A DNA stretch of 39,172 bases from Actinomycetes bacterium. Lineage in GTDB: Bacteria > Actinomycetota > Actinomycetes > Nanopelagicales > Nanopelagicaceae. The notes under the pieces are model-generated. The model made no database searches, was not told the DNA's origin, and saw only the letters and a program-made list of their open reading frames with translations. The position numbers and the translations under genes are program-made. This document shows, piece after piece, positions 9,866 through 19,668 of the stretch (the stretch's first letter is position 1; every line of letters begins with the position of its first letter). The stretch covers positions 1 through 39,172 of the forward strand of contig JANXZW010000053.1 in assembly GCA_025355305.1 (NCBI GenBank), given 5' to 3'.

Positions 9866-12800
9866 ATGGCAAAGGGTGCACAGAAGTTGAGGTTGGTTCG
9901 GCGGATAACGCCCGAACCAACCTTTACTTTTTCTTCCGCTCAAGAGCAGATCATCAACTATCGCGGCGCACCGCTTGTGGTTTATGGCGGTCCTGGCACT
10001 GGCAAAACTACGACTCTGATCGAGTCAGTTATCTCGCGGGTTCGCTCAGGCATCGACCCTAATTCGATTTTGATCCTTACCTACGGTCGCGAGCGCGCCT
10101 CGGAGTTGCGCGATGCAATCGCTCTGCGGGCTGGGTCAACATCCTTCGAACCGCTAGCTCGGACCTTCCACGCCCTCTCCTTCTCAATCCTCAACGAGAA
10201 GTTAGCGCAAGATAATGCGCGCTATCTCTTAATCTCTGGCGCTGAGCAGGATGCTGCGATCTCGCAGATGCTCTCGAACTCACTCGTCACAATTCCGTGG
10301 CATCCCGACCTTGCGCTCGCAATTAATACTCGTGGTTTTGTACGTGAGGTGCGTGACCTGATTTTGCGAGCCACTGAGTTAGGGATGAGCGCCAAAGATT
10401 TACAACTGCGCGGCAAAGAGCTAGGTGAGAAGTATTGGGATGGAGCCGCACACTTCTGGGCTTCTTACCGCGGCGCTAACGAGCTCCAGAGCGCTACCGT
10501 GGGGGAGCAGATCGTCCGCATCGACCCAAGCGCCATTATCTATGAAGCGCTATCGCTTCTAGAGCACGATCCCGTTCGCCTCTCCTATTTTCGCAATCGC
10601 TTCACCACGGTGATTGTTGATGAATTCCAAGAGAGCGATGCAGCGCAGCGCAAATTACTCCAACTCTTAGCTCCACAAGATACGGTGATCTTCGCCGATC
10701 CGGATTCTGCTATTGGACGCTTTCGCGGTGCAGATCCCGATAGCCTCCTCAGCGCGCTGCGCTCCTACACCCGCAATGAACTCCTCTTAGAAATTGATTT
10801 TCGTTCTGCGCCACAGATCAGTGAGTTGGTTGCAAAGGTGGCAGAACACTTCCACTCCCGTGTAGCGACTCGAAAGCGCAGCGCTAGTAAAGAGCCTTCC
10901 GCGCAAGTAGCCATCACTCTCGTTAAATTGAGCTCACAGAGTGAGTCATCGAACTACATTGCATATGCCCTGCGTAGCGCGCACCTACGTGAAGGAGTTG
11001 CCTGGTCCAAGATGGCGGTAATTGTTCGCACTCCCGGCGCGGAGGTAGCTGCTCTTCAGCGTGCCTTCGCACAGAATGGAATTCCACTTTCGATCGACTT
11101 GGGAGCTCTCGCTCTCGCAGAAAATCCCGCCATTAAGCCGTACCTGCTCTTGCTCCAGGTGATTCTCAAAGCCGCCCCACTTGGCGCCCACGACTGGCCG
11201 GTTCTAGAAGAGATCTTGCTCTCTGAGTTTGGGGGAGCCGATGCTCTGCAGTTGCGTCAGATTCGCCTCGCCTTTGCACAGGTCCGAACGGATCATCGCA
11301 GTACAACCGAGATGATGCTTGATGCGCTCACTGAAAATAGCGCTGAACTTCCTTGGGAGCAGATTGCTCCCCTGAAGCGGATCAATGATCTCATCAGAGT
11401 TGGTCGCAAGACCCTACGCACTTCGCGCGATATCTCAGAGTTACTCTGGGCAGTCTGGGACGCTGCAGTTGATTACGAGGGTAGCAAAATTAGTTATATC
11501 TGGCGTCAGCGTGCTTTAACTGGTGGAAACCGTGGCGCCCAAGCGGATCGCGATCTCGATGCGATGATCCAACTCTTTGAAAATGCACGGCGTTTTGCGG
11601 AACGCAATGTGGGAGCTTCGCCAGAATTATTTGTCGCCCAGTTGATGAATGAGCGGATCTTGAGTGACTCCATTACCACAAGCGCTCAACGCGAGGAGGT
11701 CGTCACGATCGAAACCGTGCACTCTGCAAAGGGTCGGGAGTGGGAGTTTGTAGCGGTAACGGGTCTGCAAGATGGCATCTGGCCAAATCTCAAAGAGAGG
11801 GGCTCACTGCTGGGAAGTGAACGGTTAGTTGAGGCGCAGCGCAGCGGACTTACCTCGCGGGCGCAGCTCGCTGCCGCTGCTGCAACCGATTTGCTAGAAG
11901 ACGAACGGCGTCTGCTCTATGTCGCCATCTCTCGTGCCAAGAGCAGATTGCTCATCACCGCCTTTGCTGAGGAGGATTCGCAACCATCGCGCTTCTTCGA
12001 AGAGCTTTACGAGGCGGTTCATGGAGAGTCAAGCGAGGGATTTACAACGGTGCCACCTCGTCAAATAACTACTCCCGCGCTGGTAGCAACCTTGCGCCGC
12101 GAGGCGGTTGCCGGCTCCACCTTCGCCGCCTCCCTCTTAAAAACTCTAGCCTCTGGTGGAATCCATAGTGCAGATCCATCTACCTGGCTCGGCGTCCGCG
12201 AGTTGAGTTCTCCAGAACCAGTGGCAGATCCCAGTGCCGATGTTTATGTTTCACCGAGTTCACTCGCATCCTTTGATGATTGTGGACTTAAGTGGTTCCT
12301 GGAAAAATCAGGTGCGCAGGATGGCGACTCCACCGCCCAGTTACTTGGAGTTGCCATTCACTTTATCGCCTCACAACTTCTTACAAATAAGGAGCTCACA
12401 TTTGAGGAAGGTCTGGCACAACTCACCGAGGCTTGGCCAGTTGTAGATCAGAACATTGGCTGGTTTAAAGAGCAACAACTCAAAGAGGCTGCGCGGATGC
12501 TCAAACGCTTCTTCGACTGGCACGGCGCCAATCCACGGGAATTAGTGCTCACCGAATCAGATTTTCAAGCGAAATTCGGTCGTGCCATCCTTAAAGGTAG
12601 CGTTGATCGCCTGGAAAGGGACCCAGAAACCGGACACTACTTTGTTGTCGATCTCAAGACTGGCAGCGCAGTCACGGCAAAAGAGGCAGAAGAAAATAAG
12701 CAATTGGCGGCATACCAACTTGGAATCCTCGCTGGCGGTTTTCCTGAATTACCCGCGGATGCCGTCAGTGACGGAGCAGGACTTCTCTTTATTTCCAAGA

Positions 12801-12988
12801 CAACGCTCAAGAACACTACGATCAATCAAAATCCTATCGATAAGGATTTAGTTATCGAAGATGTTATCGCAGCCGCCGAGGGGATGACCGCTGCAACCTT
12901 TAGAGCGATCACCAATAAGCGTTGTCGGAGCTGCGCCATCAAGAACCTCTGCCCATTGCAATCTGAGGGAAGGAGTGTGATTGAGTAA
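9866..12988 (+). CDS. adnA: AdnA-type helicase-nuclease subunit
   Basis: Subunit of the actinobacterial AdnAB motor-nuclease, which resects double-strand breaks in place of RecBCD/AddAB. The 1040-residue length fits AdnA. A UvrD-like motor comes first: Walker A GGPGTGKT at 41-48 and Walker B VDEFQES near 251-257. Motif VI-like LYVAISRAKSRL follows, and then a C-terminal RecB-like nuclease with KGSVDRLE and VVDLKTG (about 910-930). A Cys near residue 805 and three at about 1020-1030 (CRSCAIKNLC) would bind an iron-sulfur cluster. Upstream, TTAGAT six bases before the ATG is a near match to the leaderless signature. The stop overlaps the adnB ATG. Synteny with nudC and uvrD2 matches mycobacteria. 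Confidence 0.92.
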   Translation: MAKGAQKLRLVRRITPEPTFTFSSAQEQIINYRGAPLVVYGGPGTGKTTTLIESVISRVRSGIDPNSILILTYGRERASELRDAIALRAGSTSFEPLARTFHALSFSILNEKLAQDNARYLLISGAEQDAAISQMLSNSLVTIPWHPDLALAINTRGFVREVRDLILRATELGMSAKDLQLRGKELGEKYWDGAAHFWASYRGANELQSATVGEQIVRIDPSAIIYEALSLLEHDPVRLSYFRNRFTTVIVDEFQESDAAQRKLLQLLAPQDTVIFADPDSAIGRFRGADPDSLLSALRSYTRNELLLEIDFRSAPQISELVAKVAEHFHSRVATRKRSASKEPSAQVAITLVKLSSQSESSNYIAYALRSAHLREGVAWSKMAVIVRTPGAEVAALQRAFAQNGIPLSIDLGALALAENPAIKPYLLLLQVILKAAPLGAHDWPVLEEILLSEFGGADALQLRQIRLAFAQVRTDHRSTTEMMLDALTENSAELPWEQIAPLKRINDLIRVGRKTLRTSRDISELLWAVWDAAVDYEGSKISYIWRQRALTGGNRGAQADRDLDAMIQLFENARRFAERNVGASPELFVAQLMNERILSDSITTSAQREEVVTIETVHSAKGREWEFVAVTGLQDGIWPNLKERGSLLGSERLVEAQRSGLTSRAQLAAAAATDLLEDERRLLYVAISRAKSRLLITAFAEEDSQPSRFFEELYEAVHGESSEGFTTVPPRQITTPALVATLRREAVAGSTFAASLLKTLASGGIHSADPSTWLGVRELSSPEPVADPSADVYVSPSSLASFDDCGLKWFLEKSGAQDGDSTAQLLGVAIHFIASQLLTNKELTFEEGLAQLTEAWPVVDQNIGWFKEQQLKEAARMLKRFFDWHGANPRELVLTESDFQAKFGRAILKGSVDRLERDPETGHYFVVDLKTGSAVTAKEAEENKQLAAYQLGILAGGFPELPADAVSDGAGLLFISKTTLKNTTINQNPIDKDLVIEDVIAAAEGMTAATFRAITNKRCRSCAIKNLCPLQSEGRSVIE

Positions 12989-15900
12989 TGGCTGCTCGGA
13001 TTCTTAACGGCCGTATCGAGATTGATCGCGAGATCACCGCTCTTGAAATAGCCCGCGCTCTTGCAAAGGCTGGTGGCAAGTTATTCGAACCTACCGCAGA
13101 ACAACGGGCCATCATTGAATCACGCCACTTTGGTCCTGCGGTCATCATCGCAGGAGCGGGTTCTGGTAAGACCGAGACAATGTCGCAGCGCGTGCTCTGG
13201 TTGGTGGCTAACGGTGTGGTGACCCCAGACCAAATTCTGGGGCTTACCTTTACACGTAAAGCAGCGGGCGAACTCGCTAAACGAATTCGTAGACGCTTGC
13301 GGCAATTGCGTGCTGCGGGGCTCTTGCCCACCACCGATGAAAAAGCATTTCCCCTCGATATCGCCGTCGAAGTCTCTACTTATCACTCCTACGCAGGGCG
13401 CACCTTGGCTGCGCACGGTATCCGTATGGGAATTGATACCGATGGTGAGCCACTCGGTGAGGCCGCTGCATGGCAATTGACTTATAAAATCGTCAACAAC
13501 TTTGAATCAGTAGATCACGATATCTTTCACAAACCTGATTTCATTGTCGATGCCGTGATGGCGCTATCGGGAGAACTTGGTGAGCACGATCGCACGGTCC
13601 AGGAGATCAGACCTTTCCTTGAAGATTTTCTCGCCCGCATGAGCTCTGTCACCGTGCCTAGCAACGAGACGGTGCGCGACGCTTTAGAAACAATCAGCGA
13701 ACGGCTCGCCCTACTTCCTATGGTGAGCAAACTGGACCAGCATCGACTTGAAACGGGCCAACTCACATTTAATGACCAGATGGCTTATGCCGCAAAGTTA
13801 GCCGAGCAAGTTCCTGAGATTGCAGAGATCGAGCGTGAGCGATACAAGGTTGTCCTGCTCGATGAGTATCAAGACACCTCCTATTCTCAAGTTCGTTTTC
13901 TCTCCTCCCTCTTTGGCCTTGGTCACGCTGTTACTGCGGTGGGAGACCCTAACCAAGCGATCTACGGTTGGCGTGGAGCGAGCGCCGAGACGCTGGGAAG
14001 TTTTGAAAAGACATTCGGTGGCAATTGTCAACACTTTGATCTTCTCACGACCTGGCGCAATGATCAGAAGATTCTCGACTTCTCCAATCTCGTGATTGGT
14101 CATATCTCCGAACTCGCTCAACTTCCCTTTGGGGTGAAGGAGTTGCGAGCTCGCCCAGGCGCTGGCGCGGGCAACCTCTCCTGTGGCCTCTACATCACTC
14201 CAGAGGATGAGGCGGCGGCCATCGCCGACTACTTTGCGCAGTTATGGTTCGATCCAACCCGCCAATTGCTCCCCGCAGAGGAACGCTCGAGTTTTGCGGT
14301 GTTAGTTCGCGTGAAGTCTTATATCCCACTGATTGAGGCGGCGCTGCGCGAACGCGATCTTCCGACAGAGGTGTTAGGAGTCGGGGGATTGGTGCACATC
14401 CCCGAGATTGCCGACATCATTGCGCTTCTTCGCCTCATCACTTATCCCGATGCCGGCTCTGCGCTGGCTCGTCTCCTTGTTGGACCGCGTTTAGTGCTCG
14501 CCCCCAAGGATATTCATGCCCTCGGTTCTTACTCTCGCTCACTGGCGCGCAAATCTTTCAATGCGCGCAGCGATAAGTTGGAGGCGGTTTTAGAGTTTGG
14601 GAGTGAAGAGAACCTGGATGCCAACGACTTTGCCATCGGTTCAATTATCGAAGCTCTCGAACTTATTGAGCAAGCGCCGCGTGGGGATTTCTCTGTAGAA
14701 GGTTACGCACGACTTAAAGAGTTTGCGCGCGAGCTCACCGCACTACGTCGGACCATGACGGGATCTATCACTGACAAGATTCAAAGTGCCGAGAGATTCT
14801 TACACCTAGACGTTGAAGTCTTGGTGCGCGATGGTTGGGATCGTGGTCGCAGGCATCTCGATAAATTCTTTGATGAGGCCGCGGCCTTTGCGCGCACCGG
14901 CGGAACGCTCTCTTCATTCTTGGAGTGGCTTGAAACAGCTGAGAAGCGTGAAGGCGGACTCAAACCCGCCACAGTCACCGTAAATAACAACGCAGTACAG
15001 ATTCTTACTATTCATGGCGCGAAGGGCGCAGAGTGGGATGTAGTTGCCGTGCCGGGGCTCTTAAAAGATGTATTTCCCAATAAGCCGATGCGTTCTTCCT
15101 CGTGGATAAAATATTCTGGTTCGCTTCCGATTGAATTCCGCGGCGATCGCCTGCAGTTAACTGATTTTGAATTTCCACCGGGAGATGCTGCAATTAAGCC
15201 AGCAGAAGTTGGCAAGGCTTTAAAGCGTTTTGAAGATTCGCATAAGGCGCGCCATTACCTAGAAGAGTTGCGCTTGGGGTACGTTGCATTCACGCGTGCT
15301 AAATCTCACCTGCTCTGCACTGCAACGTGGTTTAGAGATGGAAAAGATCCCGTCGATCAGAGTCCGCTCTTTACGATGCTCTACGACTTCCTAGAGAGCT
15401 CGACTCCCGATGCAATCCTCTCCATGGCGCAGAAGCAAGAGGAGAATCCTCGGATCTCAGATCCACGAACTGCGATCTGGCCCGCCGCAATTAGTCGAGT
15501 GGAGGAGATCCGCAGCAGCGCTGCGCAGGTGCAGGCAGCTCTGCCTCTGGATCTCACCGCCGCTCTTCTTTCAGAGAGTGAGGCAGCACGCCTCTCGCTA
15601 CTTCAAGATGCCGCGGCGATTCTAGGTGAGGCAAAGCGCTCAGAGCAGGCGGAGCCCATCTATCTTCCCCAACGTCTCTCGGTCTCGACCTTGATAAATC
15701 TCAAGAGCGATCCAGATGAACTCGCCCTCACTATTCGCCGCCCTATGCCTCGCCATACCGATAAATATGCCAAACGAGGTACTGAGTTCCATCTCTGGGT
15801 GGAGCGCCAATTTGGAGCCCAGACCCTCTTTGATGATGATCTCTTCGATCCGCTCGCACCCGATGATCTTCCGCTCAAAGAGTTGCAGGAGAAGTGGCTC

Positions 15901-16251
15901 GCCTCTAAGTGGGCCGCGCGCAGCCCTATCGCAGTTGAAGAGGGATTTGAAAGTGTCATCAATGGAATTGTCTTGCGCGGTCGCATTGATGCGATCTATC
16001 GCGATGGCGACACTTATGAGGTTGTCGACTGGAAGACAGGTCGGGTTAAGGAGGGTGAAGATCTGACGATCGCCTCGATCCAGTTAGCGATGTATCGCCT
16101 GGCCTACGCAAAGCAGCACGGAATTCCAATCGAAAAGATTCGCGCCGCCTTCCACTATGTTGCAGATGACAGGACGATCTATCGCGAAAACTTATCTAGC
16201 GAAGCTGAAATTGCCGCTCTTATCGCTTCAGTGCAGGTCTACTCCGATTGA
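12988..16251 (+). CDS. adnB: AdnB-type helicase-nuclease subunit
   Basis: Partner of AdnA and probably the leading motor of the heterodimer, as known for mycobacterial AdnB. It has 1087 residues. Walker A GAGSGKT is near residues 55-61, LLDEYQDT near 290 and VGDPNQAIYGWRGAS near 315. The C-terminal nuclease starts around RLSVSTLINL (about 895), with KRGTEFHLWVERQFG, LRGRIDAIYRDG and VVDWKTGR (about 1010-1017). No cysteine quartet is seen, unlike AdnA. The ATG overlaps the adnA stop by one base (TAATG), so the two are co-translated. The last 24 bases overlap the convergent EEP gene. Confidence 0.93.
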   Translation: MAARILNGRIEIDREITALEIARALAKAGGKLFEPTAEQRAIIESRHFGPAVIIAGAGSGKTETMSQRVLWLVANGVVTPDQILGLTFTRKAAGELAKRIRRRLRQLRAAGLLPTTDEKAFPLDIAVEVSTYHSYAGRTLAAHGIRMGIDTDGEPLGEAAAWQLTYKIVNNFESVDHDIFHKPDFIVDAVMALSGELGEHDRTVQEIRPFLEDFLARMSSVTVPSNETVRDALETISERLALLPMVSKLDQHRLETGQLTFNDQMAYAAKLAEQVPEIAEIERERYKVVLLDEYQDTSYSQVRFLSSLFGLGHAVTAVGDPNQAIYGWRGASAETLGSFEKTFGGNCQHFDLLTTWRNDQKILDFSNLVIGHISELAQLPFGVKELRARPGAGAGNLSCGLYITPEDEAAAIADYFAQLWFDPTRQLLPAEERSSFAVLVRVKSYIPLIEAALRERDLPTEVLGVGGLVHIPEIADIIALLRLITYPDAGSALARLLVGPRLVLAPKDIHALGSYSRSLARKSFNARSDKLEAVLEFGSEENLDANDFAIGSIIEALELIEQAPRGDFSVEGYARLKEFARELTALRRTMTGSITDKIQSAERFLHLDVEVLVRDGWDRGRRHLDKFFDEAAAFARTGGTLSSFLEWLETAEKREGGLKPATVTVNNNAVQILTIHGAKGAEWDVVAVPGLLKDVFPNKPMRSSSWIKYSGSLPIEFRGDRLQLTDFEFPPGDAAIKPAEVGKALKRFEDSHKARHYLEELRLGYVAFTRAKSHLLCTATWFRDGKDPVDQSPLFTMLYDFLESSTPDAILSMAQKQEENPRISDPRTAIWPAAISRVEEIRSSAAQVQAALPLDLTAALLSESEAARLSLLQDAAAILGEAKRSEQAEPIYLPQRLSVSTLINLKSDPDELALTIRRPMPRHTDKYAKRGTEFHLWVERQFGAQTLFDDDLFDPLAPDDLPLKELQEKWLASKWAARSPIAVEEGFESVINGIVLRGRIDAIYRDGDTYEVVDWKTGRVKEGEDLTIASIQLAMYRLAYAKQHGIPIEKIRAAFHYVADDRTIYRENLSSEAEIAALIASVQVYSD

Positions 16252-16995
16252 GGCGTGATCGCTTACTCCAACCGCAGGATGTGCGAGCGGTGTGATGGTC
16301 TCATTCTGAGCCGCCAGGATGTAATCAAATTGGATAGCTGGCTTCCATGAGGGATAGGTGTTTCTTCCCCCCAAACTCTGCCACTTGGTGAAGCGTCCAG
16401 GAATATTCCATCCTAAATTGAGATCACCGATTATTAATTTGCGGCCCGGTAATTTCTTCATGATCCGTTGCAATTTTCGCAATTGAAAGTAGTTGACGAA
16501 GGGCACAAAAGATAGATGCGTAACTGCGACGGTATAACCATTTTCCAGCTCTGCAATCAAGGCAACACGGGGCTCATCTTTTACGTAGATAAATCGCGTT
16601 CCCTTATCTGAAGCAACTGGGAGAGGAAGGCCAATCCATGAACGACCTAACTCCACCCGACTCCATTTGCGCACCGGAATTTTGGAGATCAATCCGATTC
16701 CATACGATGGTTCGTTGAACTCGGCGTGCAGAACGCCTTCATCGGTGGCGGGGTGTCGCCATTTCTCCCCAGGTGTCCCGATCACAGTCCGCGCGTAGGC
16801 CCAGTGGGTGGTTCCGAGAGCCGCCGCGATCTCCTCCACTTGTTTGGCTTTGGCAGAGCGAGGTTGATTCTCATCGACCTCTTGCACTCCTAGGAGATCA
16901 GCTCCCAGAGCGGTACATGCATCTACCCAGTTGTGCGCTGGTTCGGCGGATTGGAGGTTTTGGCCGTGCAGGAGATTCCATGAGATGACCTTCAT
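16228..16995 (-). CDS. Endonuclease/exonuclease/phosphatase (EEP) fold protein
   Basis: A 255-residue metal-dependent phosphoesterase of the DNase I/ExoIII fold; the substrate is unknown. Family motifs: ISWNLLHGQ (residues 4-12) with the metal-site Asn, LGVQEVDENQ with the catalytic Glu, VTHLSF, IIGDLNLGW with the Asp-x-Asn pair, FDYILA, and VGVSDHASI near the C-terminus with the terminal Asp-His. No signal peptide or membrane segment is seen. It is inserted between adnB and nudC on the opposite strand. It starts six bases after TAGCCT and overlaps the adnB 3' end by 24 bases. A DNA-repair role is suggested by context only. Confidence 0.85.
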   Translation of the reverse strand: MKVISWNLLHGQNLQSAEPAHNWVDACTALGADLLGVQEVDENQPRSAKAKQVEEIAAALGTTHWAYARTVIGTPGEKWRHPATDEGVLHAEFNEPSYGIGLISKIPVRKWSRVELGRSWIGLPLPVASDKGTRFIYVKDEPRVALIAELENGYTVAVTHLSFVPFVNYFQLRKLQRIMKKLPGRKLIIGDLNLGWNIPGRFTKWQSLGGRNTYPSWKPAIQFDYILAAQNETITPLAHPAVGVSDHASIGVDLH

Positions 16996-17001
16996 GAGGT
17001 C

Positions 17002-17014
17002 AGGCTAGTAGGGT
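17002..17014. promoter_or_regulatory. Adjacent divergent -10 elements for EEP gene and nudC
   Basis: Minus strand TAGCCT (17007-17002), then six bases to the EEP ATG. Plus strand TAGGGT (17009-17014), then nine bases to the nudC ATG. The two hexamers are one base apart, so only one promoter could be open at a time. Confidence 0.5.
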
Positions 17015-17023
17015 CGCCTCCTG

Positions 17024-17920
17024 ATGGAAATCTTGAATCTCGCGCTCTCGCGCTCAACAGTCGATCGCGCCGCACATATTCGTGTCAGTGAAGCCGCGCT
17101 GCAGGCGCAGTGGCTCGTTGCCAAGATTATTCATTTTAACGGCACCGGTTTTTTCACAGCTGGAAACTCTCTAGTGCTTCTCAAGGCTCCAGATGTCATG
17201 GGCTATGGGCAGAAGATCTTTCTTGGAGAAGAGGGCGAGATTCCATACTTTCTCTGGTGCTCAGAGCAGAACATCGGGGCTGAAGAGGATTACAAGACGC
17301 TGCGGGAGATTAGCGCAGAGTTGACCAGTTTAGAGATTGGTTTAGCGGTCCATGCTCAGGCCGTTGCTCTCTGGCACCATAAGAATCCAATTTGTTCTAG
17401 CTGCGGTTCGGCGACTGAACCGTTCTTTGGAGGATCCTCGCGCCGGTGCACAACTGGTCATGAGCATTATCCACGAACGGATCCAGCGATCATTGTGCTG
17501 GTAAAGGATAAGAGCGATCGCATCCTGCTAGGACGCCAAGCATCCTGGCCAGAACACCGCTTCTCGACATTTGCAGGTTTTGTGGAGGCGGGGGAGTCCT
17601 TCGAGCAATGCGTCCTGCGAGAAGTGCAAGAGGAGGCGGGAGTAGTAGTTTCTGATATCAATTACCTCGGATCCCAGCCATGGCCCTTTCCACAATCGCT
17701 CATGATCGCCTTTGAGGCAACTATTCAAGATCCCGAAAATGCCCGTCCGGATGGCGAAGAGATCGTTGAGATTCGCTGGTTTGATCGCAACGAACTCTAT
17801 GCATCGATAATCGAGGGAACGCTCTTGCTGCCTCCTTCGATTAGCGTGGCGCGCGCAATGATTGAAGCCTGGTACGGAGAGGATCGTCCTCCACTGCCTG
17901 GTGCAGAGACCTGGCGCTAG
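17024..17920 (+). CDS. nudC: NAD+ diphosphatase (Nudix), NudC
   Basis: Hydrolyses NAD(H) to NMN and AMP and, in characterised homologues, removes NAD caps from RNA. The 298 residues contain a zinc ribbon starting CSSCG (about 124-128), with a second half RRCTTGHEHYPRTDP whose fourth ligand position is His or absent. The Nudix box follows at about 184-206, starting GFVEAGESFEQC and ending REVQEEAGV. The NADH-pyrophosphatase signature SQPWPFPQS comes at about 217-225. It is followed after eight bases by uvrD2, as in mycobacteria. The upstream TAGGGT with a nine-base spacer suggests a leaderless message. Confidence 0.95.
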   Translation: MEILNLALSRSTVDRAAHIRVSEAALQAQWLVAKIIHFNGTGFFTAGNSLVLLKAPDVMGYGQKIFLGEEGEIPYFLWCSEQNIGAEEDYKTLREISAELTSLEIGLAVHAQAVALWHHKNPICSSCGSATEPFFGGSSRRCTTGHEHYPRTDPAIIVLVKDKSDRILLGRQASWPEHRFSTFAGFVEAGESFEQCVLREVQEEAGVVVSDINYLGSQPWPFPQSLMIAFEATIQDPENARPDGEEIVEIRWFDRNELYASIIEGTLLLPPSISVARAMIEAWYGEDRPPLPGAETWR

Positions 17921-17928
17921 TAGGCGAG

Positions 17929-19557
17929 ATGATGGAGCTAGAGGCAATTCTCGCTGGGTTGGATCCGCAGCAGCGTGAAGCGGTTACAAATATTCGGGGA
18001 CCGCTCTGCGTTATCGCAGGTGCAGGTACTGGTAAGACTCGGGTGATTACTCATCGCATTGCTTATGCGGTTGCCGCTGGAGTAACTGACCCAACGAAGT
18101 GTCTCGCCCTCACTTTTACCGCCCGCGCCGCCGGAGAGATGCGGGCGCGGCTACGTACACTCGGCGTTCCAAATGCGCCGGCTCGCACCTTTCACTCGGC
18201 GGCCCTCAAGCAATTGATGTATTTCTGGCCTTACTCATTTGGAGGCCCCTTTCCAAAACTCTTGACTTCAAAGGGCAGTTTTCTCGGCGATGCCATGGGA
18301 TTTAGTGACACCTCGCTCGTGCCTGGAGTCGCAACGTTGCGCGAGATCAGTGGAGAGATCGAATGGGCAAAGGCGATGCAGACCGCTCCCAGTGATTATG
18401 TCGAGGAGGCGCTCGCCGCTAAGCGCACACTTCGAATTCCAAATGGTCGCGCCGATAAAGAGAACTTTGCCGAGATCGCCAAGGTCTATCAATCTTACGA
18501 AACCCTTAAACATCAGGAGCGGGTCATTGATTTTGAAGATGTCTTACTGCTCACAGTCGGAATGCTGGAAGAGGATAGAGATGTCCGCGAACGGATCCGT
18601 GATCAATACCGCTACTTCACGGTTGATGAGTATCAAGATGTTTCACCACTGCAACAGAGGTTGCTAAATCTCTGGCTCGGCAAGCGCGAGGATATTTGTG
18701 TCGTCGGAGATGCGGCGCAGACGATCTACTCCTTCGCGGGCGCCACCTCGCAATTCTTACTGGGATTTACCCACCGCTTTCCTAAAGCGCCGGTGGTTCG
18801 TTTAACGCGTGGCTACCGCTCTACACCGGAGATTATTGAGATGGCCAATCGGATATTGAAGGAGGGCAGCTCTCACATTGACCATGAACTCACCTCAGTA
18901 AACGAGCGAGGTGAAGAGTTGGAACTTCGCGCATTTAACACAACGAACTCTGAAGTCGCTGCCGTCGTCGATGCAATTGCCGCGCTTGACAAGGTTCATT
19001 CTGATATTGCAATTCTTGCCCGGACAAACAATGGGCTTGACCCCTTCGAGTCCGCACTCAAGGCACGGGGCATAGAGACCCAACTAAAAAATAGTGAGCG
19101 CTTCTTCGATCGCATCGAGGTTCGAGATGCGATGCGCGTTATCCGCAGCGCCTCAGTCCTTCCCGCAGAGGGTGGAGACTGGTTAAAAGATTTGGAAGCG
19201 GTGCTTCGACCCTTTGGTCGAACAGATTATGTCCGCGCTTTCCTCAGCCTCGCGGGAGCGATGAAGGAACCTGGTGCCGGGAGCATGCGCACCTTCCTTC
19301 GAGAATTAGAGGACCGTGCCGAGCAGAACAATCCACCCACCTTGCCAGGGGTGGTCCTTTCGACGCTGCACGCGGCAAAAGGTCTGGAATGGGACCATGT
19401 CTTCTTGGTGAGCGTGAATGAGGGGATATTGCCCATGGGGACAGGAGTTGAGGAGGAGCGTCGCCTCTTCTACGTAGGCCTCACCCGGGCGAAGAAGACG
19501 GTGCATCTCAGTTACGCGGGAGCTCCCAGCGAGTTTCTGCAGCCACTACTTCGCTAA
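17929..19557 (+). CDS. uvrD2: UvrD2-type superfamily I DNA helicase, short form
   Basis: ATP-dependent 3'-5' DNA helicase. Motor motifs are complete: GAGTGKTR near residues 31-38, LTFTARAAGEM, VDEYQDVSPLQ near 237, VVGDAAQTIYSF, LHAAKGLEWDHVFL and RRLFYVGLTRAKK near 512. At 542 residues it ends about 25 residues after motif VI. It therefore lacks the C-terminal HRDC domain and tetracysteine domain of mycobacterial UvrD2 (about 700 residues). Two adjacent ATG codons (17929, 17932) can serve as start. It follows nudC by eight bases and is probably co-transcribed. Confidence 0.9.
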   Translation: MMELEAILAGLDPQQREAVTNIRGPLCVIAGAGTGKTRVITHRIAYAVAAGVTDPTKCLALTFTARAAGEMRARLRTLGVPNAPARTFHSAALKQLMYFWPYSFGGPFPKLLTSKGSFLGDAMGFSDTSLVPGVATLREISGEIEWAKAMQTAPSDYVEEALAAKRTLRIPNGRADKENFAEIAKVYQSYETLKHQERVIDFEDVLLLTVGMLEEDRDVRERIRDQYRYFTVDEYQDVSPLQQRLLNLWLGKREDICVVGDAAQTIYSFAGATSQFLLGFTHRFPKAPVVRLTRGYRSTPEIIEMANRILKEGSSHIDHELTSVNERGEELELRAFNTTNSEVAAVVDAIAALDKVHSDIAILARTNNGLDPFESALKARGIETQLKNSERFFDRIEVRDAMRVIRSASVLPAEGGDWLKDLEAVLRPFGRTDYVRAFLSLAGAMKEPGAGSMRTFLRELEDRAEQNNPPTLPGVVLSTLHAAKGLEWDHVFLVSVNEGILPMGTGVEEERRLFYVGLTRAKKTVHLSYAGAPSEFLQPLLR

Positions 19558-19572
19558 TCCAACTCAGAGCCA

Positions 19573-19621
19573 GAATTTTTATTTAATTCGGTTGCGTGAG
19601 CGGGGCAGAGCCCCGTACGCT
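19573..19621 (+). promoter_or_regulatory. whiB7 promoter with AT-rich upstream box
   Basis: TTGCGT (19592-19597), an 18-base spacer and TACGCT (19616-19621) make a plausible housekeeping promoter. Directly upstream is an AT-rich run, AATTTTTATTTAATTC (about 19574-19589). Known WhiB7 proteins activate their own gene through an AT-rich site next to the -35, so this layout suggests autoactivation. The 19601-19615 part of the spacer also forms a CGGGGC/GCCCCG hairpin with a three-base loop. Confidence 0.55.
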
Positions 19622-19668
19622 TCTCTTTCTGTCAGATGACAGAGTCTTAAATCACCGAGGAGGCAGAT

